64,000 nt of DNA, taken from NCBI RefSeq assembly GCF_030272615.1, contig NC_081411.1:838290136-838354135 (forward strand), read 5' to 3'. Both the position numbers and the translations under genes were made by a program. Source of the DNA: Cryptomeria japonica. Its lineage: Eukaryota > Streptophyta > Pinopsida > Cupressales > Cupressaceae. This document shows, one piece after another, positions 10,443-22,474 of the stretch. The notes below the pieces were generated by a model. It ran no database searches. It saw nothing but the letters and a program-made list of their open reading frames with translations, and was not told the DNA's origin. Numbering within the stretch: the stretch's first letter is position 1; each line of letters begins with the position of its first letter.

Positions 10443-11747
10443 TTTACAAGGGCCAATTAATAAGAACCAGTCTAAGACAAATGACACCAATGTGCTACAG
10501 TCAAATAATCCAAGGCCTCCAAGGACAGGCGCACCTAGAAGGAACTTCACACCCCTTGGAGAACCCATTGAATCAACACTGAAGAAGTTGATACAGAGAA
10601 ATTCTATAACTTTACCAAAAGCTAGGCCATATGAACTGGGTCTATTTAAGCCTACTTGGTGGAATGACAATGACTTCTGCAAATATCACTCTAATAAGGG
10701 CCATGATACAACAACCTACTACAAATTAAAAAACCTCATCCAAGATCTAATAGATCAAGGTGAGATTACAATGGATAATAAAGCAAAAAATATAAATAAT
10801 ACTATTTTCAAAGATCCTTTTGTCAAACATGACAAGGGAAAGGCTTCTAGTTCTAATACATAAGACAATACTACCAATTATACCAATATAGCATTTGACT
10901 ATGCCATTAACATGCTAAGATAAGGACATAAAATGGTAGCTACAATAACAATGAATCCTAGAAGCAGAGATTGTATCGTCATTACAAGAAGATCAAAAGC
11001 GACATTACAAGGAGTACCGCTGAACCAACCTTCAATAACTAGCAACTATAATATGGTGGATCAATTGAAGAGAACTCCAACCCAAATTTCATTATTTGAG
11101 TTGTTGTGCATATCACCAGCTCATAAAGTAGTCCTGGATAAAGCCTTACAAGATTCGGTTGTTGCTAGGGACATTGATGAGAACACATTTCAATCAATGG
11201 TGGGAAACTTGTCAGGCTCAAAGGTCACATTCACTAAACAGGATGTTCCTGCAAACCGACTCATGCATAATGATCCATTGCACTTAGAAGCTTTCATTGA
11301 CAAAAAAAAGGTTTGAAGAGTAGTAATAGATGGTGGCGCGGGCCTCAACATTTCACTCTACATTTGATCAAAGCTTTGGGATATTCTGAATATTATATTG
11401 ACTCTACTAAGAGAATCAATATAAAAGCCTATGATGATGAGGAACACCCTTCCAAAGGTATGGTGACATTACCAGTACAAGTGGGACCGACTACAACAAA
11501 TATCACCTTCCAAGTACTAGATAGAGAACTAGGGTACAATATGTTGTTAGGTCACCCGTGGATACATACAATGCAAGAAGTACCATCAACTTTTCACCAA
11601 TATGTAAAGTTCCCATATAGTGGTATAGAAATTAATTTCCATGGTGACTTGAACACTTTTCAAGATTGTAATCATTTAAAGGCAATCTTAGACAATCAGG
11701 TACCAAACAATCAAGAAGCTCCTATTCACCTACAAATAAGATTGTAA
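10443..11747 (+). pseudogene. T1 gag C-terminal part and protease (broken)
   Basis: It aligns with the first 460 residues of the T2 pol ORF. It includes TPLGEPIESTLKKL, a zinc knuckle with WWNDNDFCKYH and HDTTTYYKLKNLIQDLIDQG (the last Cys position is Tyr), VVTRR-like IVITRRSKATL, the protease VVIDGGAGLNI at about 11320-11350 and the LLGHPWIHTMQ block. Stops at 10861 and 10921 and a frameshift after 11320 break it. A 76-bp duplication ends the frame near 11740. A retropepsin would process the polyprotein, but this copy cannot. Confidence 0.85.
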
Positions 11748-11814
11748 TCATTTAAAGGCAATCTCAGACAATCAGGTACCAAACAATCAAGAATCTCCTA
11801 TTCACCTACAAATG
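11663..11814. repeat. 76-bp tandem duplication in T1
   Basis: The segment beginning AGATTGTAATCATTTAAAGG at 11663 repeats at 11739 with about three differences. Seventy-six is not a multiple of three, so the second copy is out of frame and truncates the protease-side ORF. Confidence 0.85.
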
Positions 11815-13585
11815 GAAACATTATCAATTAAAGAAACAGAGAAAAATACACCAACTACATCTTCTTTGCATATTAAAGAAGTTGGTTTTGGACAATATTC
11901 TATTTCAAGCACATCAGATGGAAAACAATCATCATTTTCTCCAAGGTCCTTTGGGAAGACGCATAACACAACAATGAAGCAAGATAAAGGAAAAGAAATA
12001 GTAAAATATTTAGATTCTTGTTCCTTCATTAGATGGGGAGATCTACAAGAAGAATCTTTAAATGAATATATTAATCACTAGATATATAGAGGAGGATGAC
12101 ATGGTAGTACCTAGGATACCTCTACATCAATATGGAAATGGCTTCAAGATGTTACCAAAACATGAATATGACAGCACCACAGGATTAGGGATACAAAAGA
12201 AACGAATATTAGAACCTGATTTGCCAAATGAAAACCCAAAGAATCAAGGATTGGGATATAAATATGTGCCACCAATCACAAAAGCTAGACAACGAATATT
12301 GGATATATTGAACAGGCCAAAGGTACCCTCAGATTTCATACCTATTAGTCAGATCAATTTCTTTCCACCTCATAAAAGAAATAAATTACCAACATCTCCT
12401 ATCATAGAATGAGATGGTGAAGACATGAGGCAAATTTGGCAAGAACCTAACATAGAGACAAAAAGCAGTACAATACCTAAATCATATGCGCAAGCAAACA
12501 TGGCAACAGATACAAGCTTGACACTAGCTGATGAACCAAATCCTTGATTATTGTGAATACTCTTGCCAAGAGAAACAACTTCAGCACCTCCATTTGAATC
12601 AGATGAAGAAAGACTACAAAGATGAATACTAGGCTTAAGAAGGGTATCCATAATACAAAGGAGGCCTACTCATTTACCAGAACAAGAGCAGATAAGTGAT
12701 ACAAAATCAGAGAGTGAAATACACATAGAAAGCGTCACAGATTCTCATGACAATGAACTTCAATTTGACAATGAAGTCAACTCGTCACCAATATATGATG
12801 AAGAAACAACAAATCATAATCAAGTATGCATGATATCTAGATCATCTAAAATGACAAGAGACAAAGATCTTCCCCTCATGCATCCATGTTTGATTGACTG
12901 GGGGCAAGAAGGAGAGCCAAAATCAGATTTATTCCAAAATGATGAAGCTATAGTAGAATTCTTAGGTGCAAGAGATGGATTCCCTTATAATGATCACAAA
13001 GTTGGTTATGCAGTAGATCTAGACAGAACTGCATATTTTGGAGAGGCAAGATCTTCTCTTAATCATGACAGTGATGATAAAGGTGAACACATAATAGCTT
13101 CCCCACCTATTGGTAAAGAATGGTCAACATTGCTGGTAGAAGAAACTAAGGAAATCAACATCGGCAGTGCTGAGAAGGTTTGTAACATTCACCTAGCAAA
13201 CTCCCTCGATCTAGTGGAAAAATATAAATTTATCAACTTCTTTAAGGAAAGACCCATCAATTTTACATGGTCTTACGCAGATATGCCTAGATTAGACCTA
13301 GAATTAGTTTTACATCACTTGCATTTACTTCCAGGGGTAAAGCCATACAAACAAAAGCTCAGGAAAATGCACCCTCACATAGCCTTGTTAGTCAAAATTG
13401 AGTTACAAAAATTGTTAGATTTGGGTTTCATCGGACCTATAGACTATGTTGAATGGATTTCAAAGTTAGGTCCATTTATCACAACGAAAGCAATTGGAAA
13501 TGATGCTTATCATTTGCAAAAAATTGAGGGAGATTCACTCCCTAATCCCATCAATAGTATGCACCTAAAAAGATATTACATCTAA
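11812..13585 (+). pseudogene. T1 G-patch, linker and deletion-fused pol tail
   Basis: The first part (11812-12412, two overlapping frames) carries the G-patch-like region (YGNGFKMLPKHEYDSTTGLG ... NQGLGYKYVPP), a putative RNA-contact motif found in Tat polyproteins. The 251-codon stretch 12830-13585 matches the T2 block HPELIEWNQ..FQNDEAVIDFLE through MHPQIAVLVKIELKKLLD to DYAEWIS. It then jumps directly to the extreme C-terminus (LGPF...GNDAYHLQ...PINSMHLKRYYI). RT, RNase H, the archaeal-type RNase H and integrase are missing. T2 has about 2.85 kb between these points. The junction near 13465 keeps the frame. Confidence 0.85.
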
Positions 13586-15160
13586 GGGTGGGTTCATTTC
13601 CATTCTAGTACTGCATTTGCATATCTCTTTACCACATTGCATTATCTCTTCTCATATAGTTGTATCAATAAAAACATGATGATTGTTTGAGTCATTCACC
13701 TATCTACACTTACAGGAACAAAGGTTGTCTCATTTCCTAGATACTTATTCATAAAGTATTTCAGAGGTCTCTAGTCATTCACCTTCAACATCACGTCATG
13801 ATTATGCTTTATCCTTGGTTGGGTAGAAGGTTCCTTATCAAGTCTTGTTACCAAAAATATATCAATTTTTATATCTTACACTTTAACCAAAATCTCTAAG
13901 TCATTACAAATACCTAGTTGGTCATGTGGTTAGTGAAAAATCCAATATTCTACTTCAGTGCCATTGTAATTATCATACCCAAGTAGGTTTCATTAGTTAC
14001 AAGTCAAGGCAAGAAAATAAAAGAAAAAAAGTGTTATGTCAATCTCAAGACAAAACAAACAAAAAATTGATATATTATTGAAATATCACACATACAAATG
14101 TGACAAAAAAGAGAAAGCTTGACTATGGGAACATGCAAGTAACTCCATTAGGGCTATGGATGCCTACTGGAAATGGAGCAATATTTGAGATATTATAGTG
14201 CATAACCTCATTGGAGCCCTAAAATCTTGCTAGCAGTGAGGCTCTATCCAGGTTGCTTTTGAAGTTAGAACAACTGATGTAGCTAGCCACATAGGATTCC
14301 AAGGGTCTTTAATGGTCATAAGAGTAAGAATGAACTCAAATGCACACACATGGGCAAAAGAAGATAAAAAATTTCAAGAATTGATGGAGAATTTTTTCGG
14401 GGCTCCATTCATAAATCTTGGTTACATAGTGTGTTAAATTGGATGGTATAAGTCTTTTGAGAATGGATTGAACTCCTATCTTTAAAATGTTTCACACTTT
14501 TAATCCAATTAGTGCATTTCAGAATGAAAGAGAAGTGCATTTTTGTCATGCATCCAACATTAGCATAACTCATATAAAAAATTCATTGTCTCCATCACAT
14601 TATGCATCATCATGTTATCATCATGGGTCTGCAAACTTGGAGGCATAACTGAAAGAAATAAAAAACATTCAAAAAATGATAACTAAAAAAAAAAAAAAAA
14701 AAAAACATTCAAAAAATGATCCTAAAAAAATCCTAAACATTCGAAAAATGATCCTGAAAAAATCCTAAAAATTTGAAAAATGATCCTAAAAAAATCCTAA
14801 ACATTCAAAAAATGGTCCTGAAAAAATAAAAAAACATTTGAAATATGATCCTAAAAAAAAACCAAAAACATTCGAAAAATGATCCTGAAAAAATTAAAAA
14901 TAAAAAAACATCAAAATCACAACAAAAATATTTAAATATGATCCTGAAAAAAAAAGAAAAACATTGAGAAAATACCAAAAATTCTAAACATCGGAAAAGC
15001 TCTTCGAAAATAAAAACAATCAAATACCAATTGTAAAACTTGCAACAAATTGTCTCATGAGAATCAAATACCCCAACACATGTCCAACAAACACTTCGCA
15101 TGAAGTTAAACAAAGGATACAACTAGCTTGTCAAAACGTCTAAAATCACACTGATCAACT
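13586..15160 (+). other. T1 3' noncoding region, first part
   Basis: No gene is seen. It is AT-rich and holds the A-rich repeat array at 14640-15010. The last five bases (15156-15160, CAACT) are the left target-site duplication of C3. Confidence 0.7.
14640..15010 (+). repeat. A-rich ~31-bp tandem repeats (T1)
   Basis: About ten degenerate copies of a unit such as ACATTCAAAAAATGATCCTR followed by AAAAAATCCTAA. The same ACATTCRAAAATG core occurs on the minus strand downstream of pol in T2 (29700-29850 and 30180-30235), so the array belongs to the Tat 3' region. The open frame read through it on the minus strand (Phe-rich) is not a gene. Confidence 0.85.
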
Positions 15161-16226
15161 TGTTAGGTCCCAGAGACAACTGAGAGGGGGGGGGGTGGTG
15201 AATCAGTTGTCTAATGAGTTTAAACCAAAGACAAGATAACCAACTATTTGCTTAATACCGGTAAACCAGTTAAGTGTGCTGGTAGACAGTGTTAATAGTA
15301 GATTGTTATACCAGTGGAGATTAATGCATGAAACATAAACATAGAGTCAACCACAACACATAACACCAATATTTGTATGTGGAAACCTTGTAAGGGGAAA
15401 AACCACGGTGGGAAACCTTACCCACAATCAGATGATACTACTACAAATAGTAAGTGTACATAAATGGGGTCTGCACATGCAGAAAGGCCAATAGCCTAGA
15501 GCTCACTGCTCAATCACAAAATGGGAGTCACACTAACTACAGTTGGATGGTTAAATCCAATAAGAATGTACTGCACAAAATAGCATCTTCATATGTTGTA
15601 TTCAGTACCGGTGTAATGCTAATATGCTTCTACAAAAACCTAGCTTCACCTTCAAATGATGTCTTCGTGTATACCTCTGCTTAATCTCGCATATACCTTC
15701 ACACAATTCTTTTCCACATTCCACATTCGATCTTACAATTAAGATCTTATGTTTATACCATAACCTAAGACCAATTTTAGTAGGTCAGTTCTACAAGATA
15801 TTACAATAAAAACATTTTACATACAATATAATATCCAATGCAATAACTAATTAAATATGTTGGCTTAATGCATTTACAACAATAATAAATCATCTTCATA
15901 GCGTGCCATGCTGATCTGGAAAAGATAAACCTACTAGTGTAACCCTAGATAATCCTAGACCTATTTGCCGGTAAAAGCAAATATGCAAATATGAATATAA
16001 CAATGATCAATTCTTCAAAACAAAGTGTCTATATGATGTCTTTGACATTATCAAGTGTCTTCCATATCATTCTAGGTACAGATGAACATTATATCCTGTC
16101 GGTGAACCATATACTAGTAACTGTGCAATAGTTACTTGCTTGCTAGTGAATGTTGTTGGATCTCCAAAGTGCTAGTGTTTTAGTAGGTGTTGACATCAAT
16201 GACAAAACCATACCAAAATACCAAAA
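15161..16226 (-). repeat. C3 3' LTR (1066 bp)
   Basis: Begins TGTTAGGTCCC. The end reads ACCAAAA instead of ACCAACA, so the terminal dinucleotide has mutated. It is adjacent to the PPT at 16227. The TATA position is decayed (GTATAC near 15668). Confidence 0.92.
15379..15406 (-). other. Conserved LTR leader hairpin (C3 3' LTR)
   Basis: GTGG-AAA-CCTT-GTA-AAGG-GGAAAAA-CCAC. The inner stem is CCTT/AAGG, a paired variant of CCC/GGG. Confidence 0.7.
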
Positions 16227-16492
16227 ATCTCCCCCTTTGGCATTGATGGCAACACAAGATGGAAAAACCATCAAAGTGCCAAAACAGAAATGCCAAATAC
16301 CGAAAACCAACAATCTCCTTTAAACAACAATTTCTCCCACTGGGAGCAACATGTGTTTATCCAAAGATTAATCTTTAATACTAATCTCTCCTCAAAAGAT
16401 AATGTGTTTTTCCATAGATATCTCTCCCCCTTTGACATCAAATACCAAAGTTACAAAAATCAAGTTAATACAAAATACCAACTACTCCCCCT
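16227..16492 (-). other. C3 multiple polypurine tracts
   Basis: The LTR-adjacent PPT (minus GCCAAAGGGGGAGAT) is at 16227-16241. Additional tracts lie at 16431-16444 and 16484-16492. No coding sequence is seen before 16572. Confidence 0.75.
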
Positions 16493-16571
16493 GAGAAGTA
16501 GCTTCCTCATCAAAGACCGGAGTAAAAGATTTGTCTTTCTATTCTGCCGGTTGATGACAATCATCAACTGT

Positions 16572-18009
16572 CTAAGTCTCTACCGGTGGTGGTATGACTC
16601 CAAGCTGATCTCTGAGATATTCAAAGGTCTCCTTGGGCAAAGGTTTTGTGAAAATATCTGCAAGTTGTTCTTTAGTATTCACATAAACCAATTTTATCTC
16701 TTTTTCTTCAACTTTTTCCCTTAGAAAATTCAGTTTGATAGAAACATGTTTTGTTTTAGAATGTAATACCAGATTCTTAGATATATCAATTGTTGCAATG
16801 TTATCACAATATATAGTAATGGGTTCCTTGTATTTTACCTTTATGTCTTTCAACATTTGCTTAAGCCATAGTACCTATGTACAGTTAGTTGCTGTTGCAA
16901 CATATTCTGATTTTGCTGATGTACAACTTTGTTTCTTACTCAACCAAGAAACTAATCTTTTTCCAAGAAAGAATGCTCCTCCAGTGGCGCTTTTTCTATC
17001 ATCCACATCTCCTGCCCAATTTGCATCTTTGTATGCACATAGGTCAAAGTTTTCATCTCTAGGATACCATAATCCAAGATTTGTTGTGCCTTGTAAGTAC
17101 CAAAAAATCCTTTTTACTACTAATTCATGATTTTCCTTAGGATTACTTTGAAATCTAGAAACAATACATACTGCATTCATAATATCGGGTCTGGTTTGTG
17201 TTAAATATAATAAACCTCCTATCATAGATTTGTATCTAGTTGGATTAACACGTGTAGATTCATCCCTTTGAGATATCTTGTCATTTTTAGTCATAGGTGT
17301 GCTTACCAGTTTAGAGTTCTCCATCCCAAATTTCTTTAGTAATTCTTTCAAGTACTTGGATTGACTCAAAAATATACCTTTATCAGTCTATGAAATCTAC
17401 AATCCTAGAAAGAATTTTATTTCTCCAATCATAGACATTTCAAATTCTTGCTACATTTTAATAGAAAATTCCTTACATAATCCATCTTCTCCTCCAAAGA
17501 TTATATCATCAACAAATACTTCAATAATCAAGATGTCATCATTAGTTATTTTGTAATATAAATTACTATCTGCATTTCCTTTAGTAAAACCAATCTTTAA
17601 AAGATACTTATCCAACCTTGCATACCAAGCTCTTGGGGCTTGTTTTAATCCATATAGAGCTTTTCTTAACCTGCAAACCATATCATTGTCATCTGTCAAA
17701 GAAAATCCATCAGTTTGTTCAATATATACTTCCTCTTCAAGATCTCCATTCAAAACTGCACATTCAATATCCATTTGATAAACTTTGTAGTCCTTGTGAG
17801 CTACAAAAGCCAAGAATAATCTAACTGCCTCAATTCTGGCTACCAGTGCAAAGGTTTCATTGTAATCAACTCCTTCTTTCTAAGAATATCCCTTACACAA
17901 TAGTATTGCTTTATTTCTAACAACCTTACCATCTTCATTAAGTTTGTTTCTAAATACCCATTTGGTTCCAATTACATTTTTATCTTTAGGCCGGGGAACT
18001 AATGTCCAA
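16572..18009 (-). pseudogene. C3 reverse transcriptase and RNase H (broken)
   Basis: [60 protein letters not shown]. Tether and RNase [102 protein letters not shown]. In-frame TAGs at 17880-17882, 17397-17399, 17388-17390 and 16875-16877 sit at positions where other copies in this window have Gln. The FVDD catalytic site is intact. Confidence 0.9.
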
Positions 18010-18029
18010 GTATTATTTTTCTCAATTTG

Positions 18030-19400
18030 TCATAATTCTTCTTCCATTACTTTAATCCAAAATTTATCTTCACATGCCTCATTGATAGATGATGGTTCAA
18101 TTTGAGAAATAAGACATACCTCTTCATTTGCCAATCTTCCTCTTGTCATAACTCCTTTAAATTTGTTTCCAATTATCTGATCTTCAGAATGATTCAATCT
18201 TACATACCGGGGTGTCTTAGTTTTTTGTTGTTCTTCAATTATTGTGGAATCCTCTAGTGATACTGGGGTAACTGGATCTTCATTCCATACTATTGGATTT
18301 GGTGTAGGTTCATTTGTCACAATTTCTATTGCCGGTTCAAAGTCTATATACCTTGAAGTTTCTCTAAATTGTTCATCAATCTTTACATTTGTACTCTCAA
18401 CAATTTTATGCAATCTCTTAGCAAAACATCTATATGCCTTTCTCTTAGATGAATAACCAAGAAATATTCCTTCATCACTTCTAGGATCAAATTCTCCTCC
18501 TTGATCTGATCTTAAACATTTGATTTTCTTACCGGTTTCATTCTCAACCATTGCTTTGAACAATTTGAACTTTCCAAGTGCTTCTAATTTTTCTCTGAGA
18601 AAAGTAACCCAACACATTCTAGAATAATCATCAATAATTAGCATAAAATATCTATCACCTTGTAAGCTTTTAGTTCTAGCAGGACCACATAAATCAGTGT
18701 GAATCAAATCAAAAACATTATTGGATTTTTCTGGAATACTTTTGAAACTAGCTCTAACTTGTTTTCCAAATTGACATTCCTTACAAATTGTATTCTGAGG
18801 TTTCACAATTTTAGGTAAATCTCTAACTTCCTTAGAAGTACTGATCTTTACCATACAATCAAAGTTTACATGACATAGTCTCTTATGCCATAACCAACTT
18901 TCATCTATATGTGCAATTAAGCATGCCTTTTCACTATTATTCAAATGAAAGATATTACCTCTAGTCTGATGATCGGTTTCAATTTCCAAACCAGTTCTAT
19001 TCATGATTTTGCATTTTCCATTTTTAAATTGTAATTGAAATCCTTTCTCAACTGATTGACCAACACTTAAAAGATTATGCTTTAATCCTTCAACATAGTA
19101 GACATTGTCAGTGTTATGCTTACCATCAAGAAATATTGAACCCTTACCTTTGATTGAATAGGCTTTGTCATCTCCAAACCTTACTAAACCTCCATTGTAT
19201 TCTTGAAAGTTCAAAAATCTACCTTTGTCTTCTATCATGTGATGTGAGCATCTTGAGTCAATGATCCACTCATCCTTTGCTTCAACTTTGGCTACTAGGG
19301 CTTGTTCTACCGGTTGAGTAGTAGGTGCTAGTTGATATTTTGTTATAGCAACAAAAACCCATCCATTTTCTGCTAGATCCTCATCAAAATCATCAGTCAC
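18030..19400 (-). pseudogene. C3 protease, truncated integrase and linker (fused by deletion)
   Basis: A 456-codon open stretch. The protease motif reads WIIDSRCSHHM, with the DSG Gly changed to Arg. Pre-integrase LWHKRLCHVNFDCMVKI and the integrase zinc end follow, then the core HTDLCGPARTKSLQGDRYFM and KCLRSDQGGEF. At this point the sequence jumps straight to DPRSDEGIFLGYSSKRKAYRC. In C1 about 100 codons lie between these points, including the region of the catalytic Glu. The deletion keeps the frame and falls at a short similarity (GGEF versus GKFD). It ends in the acidic linker and the start of RT. Confidence 0.88.
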
Positions 19401-20384
19401 ACCTTCATCAACAATGTAATAGGATTTGTCTTTATTCTTCTTAAATTTGTATCTCTGATATTTAGGATTAGGCTTGTATGTTCTTCTAGCTTCTTCTCAT
19501 AGTCTAGCATGTCTATCAGGGCATCTTGAAGCCATATGACCAATCTTATTGTAGTTAAAACATTTAAAGGGTGCTTTACCTTTATACTTACTTCCAATTG
19601 GACCTTTTGGAATTTTTCTTGCAAATAGTGCTTCAAGTTCTTCAAGCTCTTCATTCTCCTTCCTGGTTTCTTCAAGTTCTCTTGCATAAAAGGCTTTCTA
19701 GTTTGATTTTTCAAATGATGGAGCAAATGATGTTGATGCTTTAAAGGCTAAATCAATTTTTATAGTAGCAACAGGACCAAATTCCTCAATTTCAAAGGTT
19801 GAAAGTTTTCCAATCAATGTATCCCTAGTTACTGATGTATTAGGCATTGTTCTCAACTCATTTATAGTAGTAACCTTCATTTTATATGCTGGTGGCAATC
19901 CTCTTAAGATTTTTGAAACAATTTCATCCTCACTCAAGATTCCTCCACAACATTTAATACCCAAAACAATTTCATTTACTCTTTCCATAAAAGCAGAAAT
20001 CCTTTCATCTTCTTCCATTTTCAGATGTTCATACCTGACTCAGAAGCTTTCAAGTTTTGCAATCTTGACTATGGAATCTCATTCATTTAGTGTTTCCAAA
20101 TGATCCCAAATAGCTTTAGTATTAGATCTATCTGATAATCCCATGATTTGTTGATTTGATAATGCACTCAAAAGTGCTTCTCTTTCTTTGCAATCATTCT
20201 CTTCATCTTTAGCTAAGGTAGTTGGAGCAGTTTGACTAGCTATAGTAGCAGTATAACCATTCTTTGTAACTTCCCAGATGTCTTTACCGATGCAATTTAG
20301 ATGTGTCTCCATCCCGATTTTCCATATCCCATAGTTGGTGCCATCAAGTTTAGGATTGTCCTTCCTGAAATAATTAGTAGACAT
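19397..20384 (-). pseudogene. C3 gag (UBN2, damaged zinc knuckle)
   Basis: Starts MSTNYFRKDNPKLDGTNYG at 20384, as in C1. The UBN2 region spans 20384-19698 with breaks near 20079 and 20018. The zinc knuckle (about 19530-19570) reads CFNYNKIGHMASRC in the proper frame. Its second Cys is replaced by Tyr. A CGA-to-TGA stop interrupts ARLxEEAR near 19496. The frame changes near 19690. Confidence 0.87.
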
Positions 20385-20426
20385 TGGATCTCCTCAAGTT
20401 GTTAAACTTCTACAAAAGAGGACTAA

Positions 20427-20438
20427 GCTCTGATACCA
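20427..20438 (-). other. C3 primer-binding site
   Basis: The minus strand reads TGGTATCAGAGC, initiator tRNA-Met type, two bases from the LTR. Confidence 0.95.
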
Positions 20439-20440
20439 AT

Positions 20441-21500
20441 TGTTAGGTCCTGGAGACAACTGAGAGGGGGGGGGGGTGAATTAGTTGTCTAATGAGTTTA
20501 AACCAAAAACCAATTAACCAACTTAATGCTTAATACCAGTAAACCAGTTAAGTGTGCCGGTAGACAGTGTTAATAGTAAATTGCTATACCAGTAGAGATT
20601 AATGCATGAAACATAAACATAGAGTCAACCACAACACATAACACCAATATTTGTACATGGAAACCCTGTAAAGGGAAAAACCACGATGGGAAACCTTACC
20701 CACAATCAAATGATACTACTATAGATGGTAAGTGTACATAAATGGGGTCTGCACATGCAGAAAGGCCAACAGCCTAGAGCTCACTCCTCAATCACAAAAT
20801 GGGAGTCACACTGACTACAGTTGGATGGTTAAATCCAATAAGAATGTACTGCATAAAATAGCATCTTCATATGCTGGATTCAGTACCAGTGTAATGTTGA
20901 TATGCTTCTACAAAAACCTAGCTTCACCTTCAAATGATGTCTTCATGTATACCTCTACTTAATCTCGCATATATATTCACACAATTCTTTTCCGCATTCC
21001 ACATTTGATCTTACAATTAAGATCTTATATTCATACCATAACCTAAGACCAATTTTAGTAGGTGGGCTCTACAAGATATTACAATAAAAACATTTTACAT
21101 ACAATATAATATCTGATGCAATAGCCAATTAAACATGTTAGCTTAATGCATTTACAACAATAATAAATCATCTTCATAGCGTGCCATGCTGATCTATAAG
21201 AGATAAATCTGTCGGTGTAACCCTAGATAACCCTGGACCTATTTGCCAGTAAAAGCAAATATGCAAATATGAATATACCAATGATCAATTCTTCAAAACA
21301 AAGTGTCCATATGATGTCTTCGACATTATCAAGTGTCTTCCATATCATTCCAGGTACCGGTGAACATTATATCTTGTCGATGAACCATATACTAGTAACT
21401 GTACAATAGATGCTTGCCGGTGAATGTTTCTAGATCTCCAAAGTGCTAGTGTTTCAGTAGGTGTTGACATCAATGACAAACCCACACCAAAATACCAACA
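20441..21500 (-). repeat. C3 5' LTR (1060 bp)
   Basis: TGTTAGGTCCTGG ... ACCAACA, flanked by the right TSD CAACT (21501-21505). It aligns throughout with 15161-16226 and with the C1 LTR. Confidence 0.93.
20657..20684 (-). other. Conserved LTR leader hairpin (C3 5' LTR)
   Basis: ATGG-AAA-CCCT-GTAA-AGGG-AAAAA-CCAC. One outer pair is weakened (A opposite C), while the inner stem is extended (CCCT/AGGG). Confidence 0.65.
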
Positions 21501-22474
21501 CAACTATCTAATTTATCGATTTATCAAACTATCAACGTGATCAATATCTTGTCTTAAACAAAATCAATACACTTAAAACTAGACCGATCAGTCTTATACG
21601 GGGTCCAAAACTTCTGAAACCAGACATTATCAAAATCACACCAAACATATCAAAGAAAAGGCATAGTTAGTCTCACTGCTAAGTTTTGTCTATTTTGGTT
21701 GACTCCTTTATCAAATTGGTGAAGATCATTTCTTTTAGCTACTCAAGGATGTCCAAAAGTGACTAGAGGAGCCATGATGGGAATGATCCTTTTCTTTGTT
21801 TTCTATTTGTGGTTTGAACCGATGAAGTTCTAGAGAAATTTATCTAGTGGGTGTCTATGATAGGAGAATTCATCTTGTGAATGCCACACATACCTCGACC
21901 CCTAGTGTAATTCCCAGAATGGAGGGTTCATTCCTTGTCTATTACATGTTTGTTTCCTTGCAATGAGATATCTATATATCTTAGTTCTTTATACCCTGGT
22001 GTAATAAGCTCCATTTTTATATAATAAGGCTCAATGATGATAATGTATTGCACCACGAATAAAGAAATAAAGACTTTCTCATCAAAATTTCTATCATATC
22101 ATCTATTATTACATCAAAATCTAGCTTCCAAAGATTGATTCAGTTGATTGATTATCTTTTCTACGTCTAACAATTAACAATTCTTCTAAAATCTTCAACA
22201 TGTATTTTGACACACAAAAATATATAAGCATCATCACATTGCATGTTTGTTACCATTTCATACTCATAATAAAGTTTTTATCAACCATTATTCATCACAA
22301 CATAAAGCTACATCAAATCACTACATGATATCACATTCATATTGCATTCATATCACAACAAAAAAATTGCATGAAGTTCACAATCAAAAATATCATCAAG
22401 AATGCATATCATATATATATTATATAAAAATGTGTCAAAATACATCATATCTACATCATAAAAATCAACATCCA
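21501..22474 (+). other. T1 3' noncoding region, second part
   Basis: Continuation of T1 after C3, beginning with the TSD CAACT. It is AT-rich. I see no gene or clear repeat here. The antisense PMD gene ends at its right edge. Confidence 0.55.

Larger units (their letters stand above)
15161..21500 (-). mobile_element. C3: complete but decayed SIRE-type Copia element, TSD CAACT
   Basis: Both ends are defined. The LTRs are 15161-16226 and 20441-21500, and CAACT is duplicated at 15156-15160 and 21501-21505. The total length is 6340 bp. Internal order on the minus strand is PBS, gag, protease, truncated integrase, RT, RNase H and PPTs. The LTRs differ at many positions, so the insertion is much older than T2. 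The integrase catalytic region is partly deleted and the protease motif is mutated, so it is not autonomous now. Confidence 0.95.

Noticed and set aside
14805-15122. 105-codon minus-strand ORF rich in Phe
   Set aside because: Reverse reading of the A-rich tandem repeat; not a gene.
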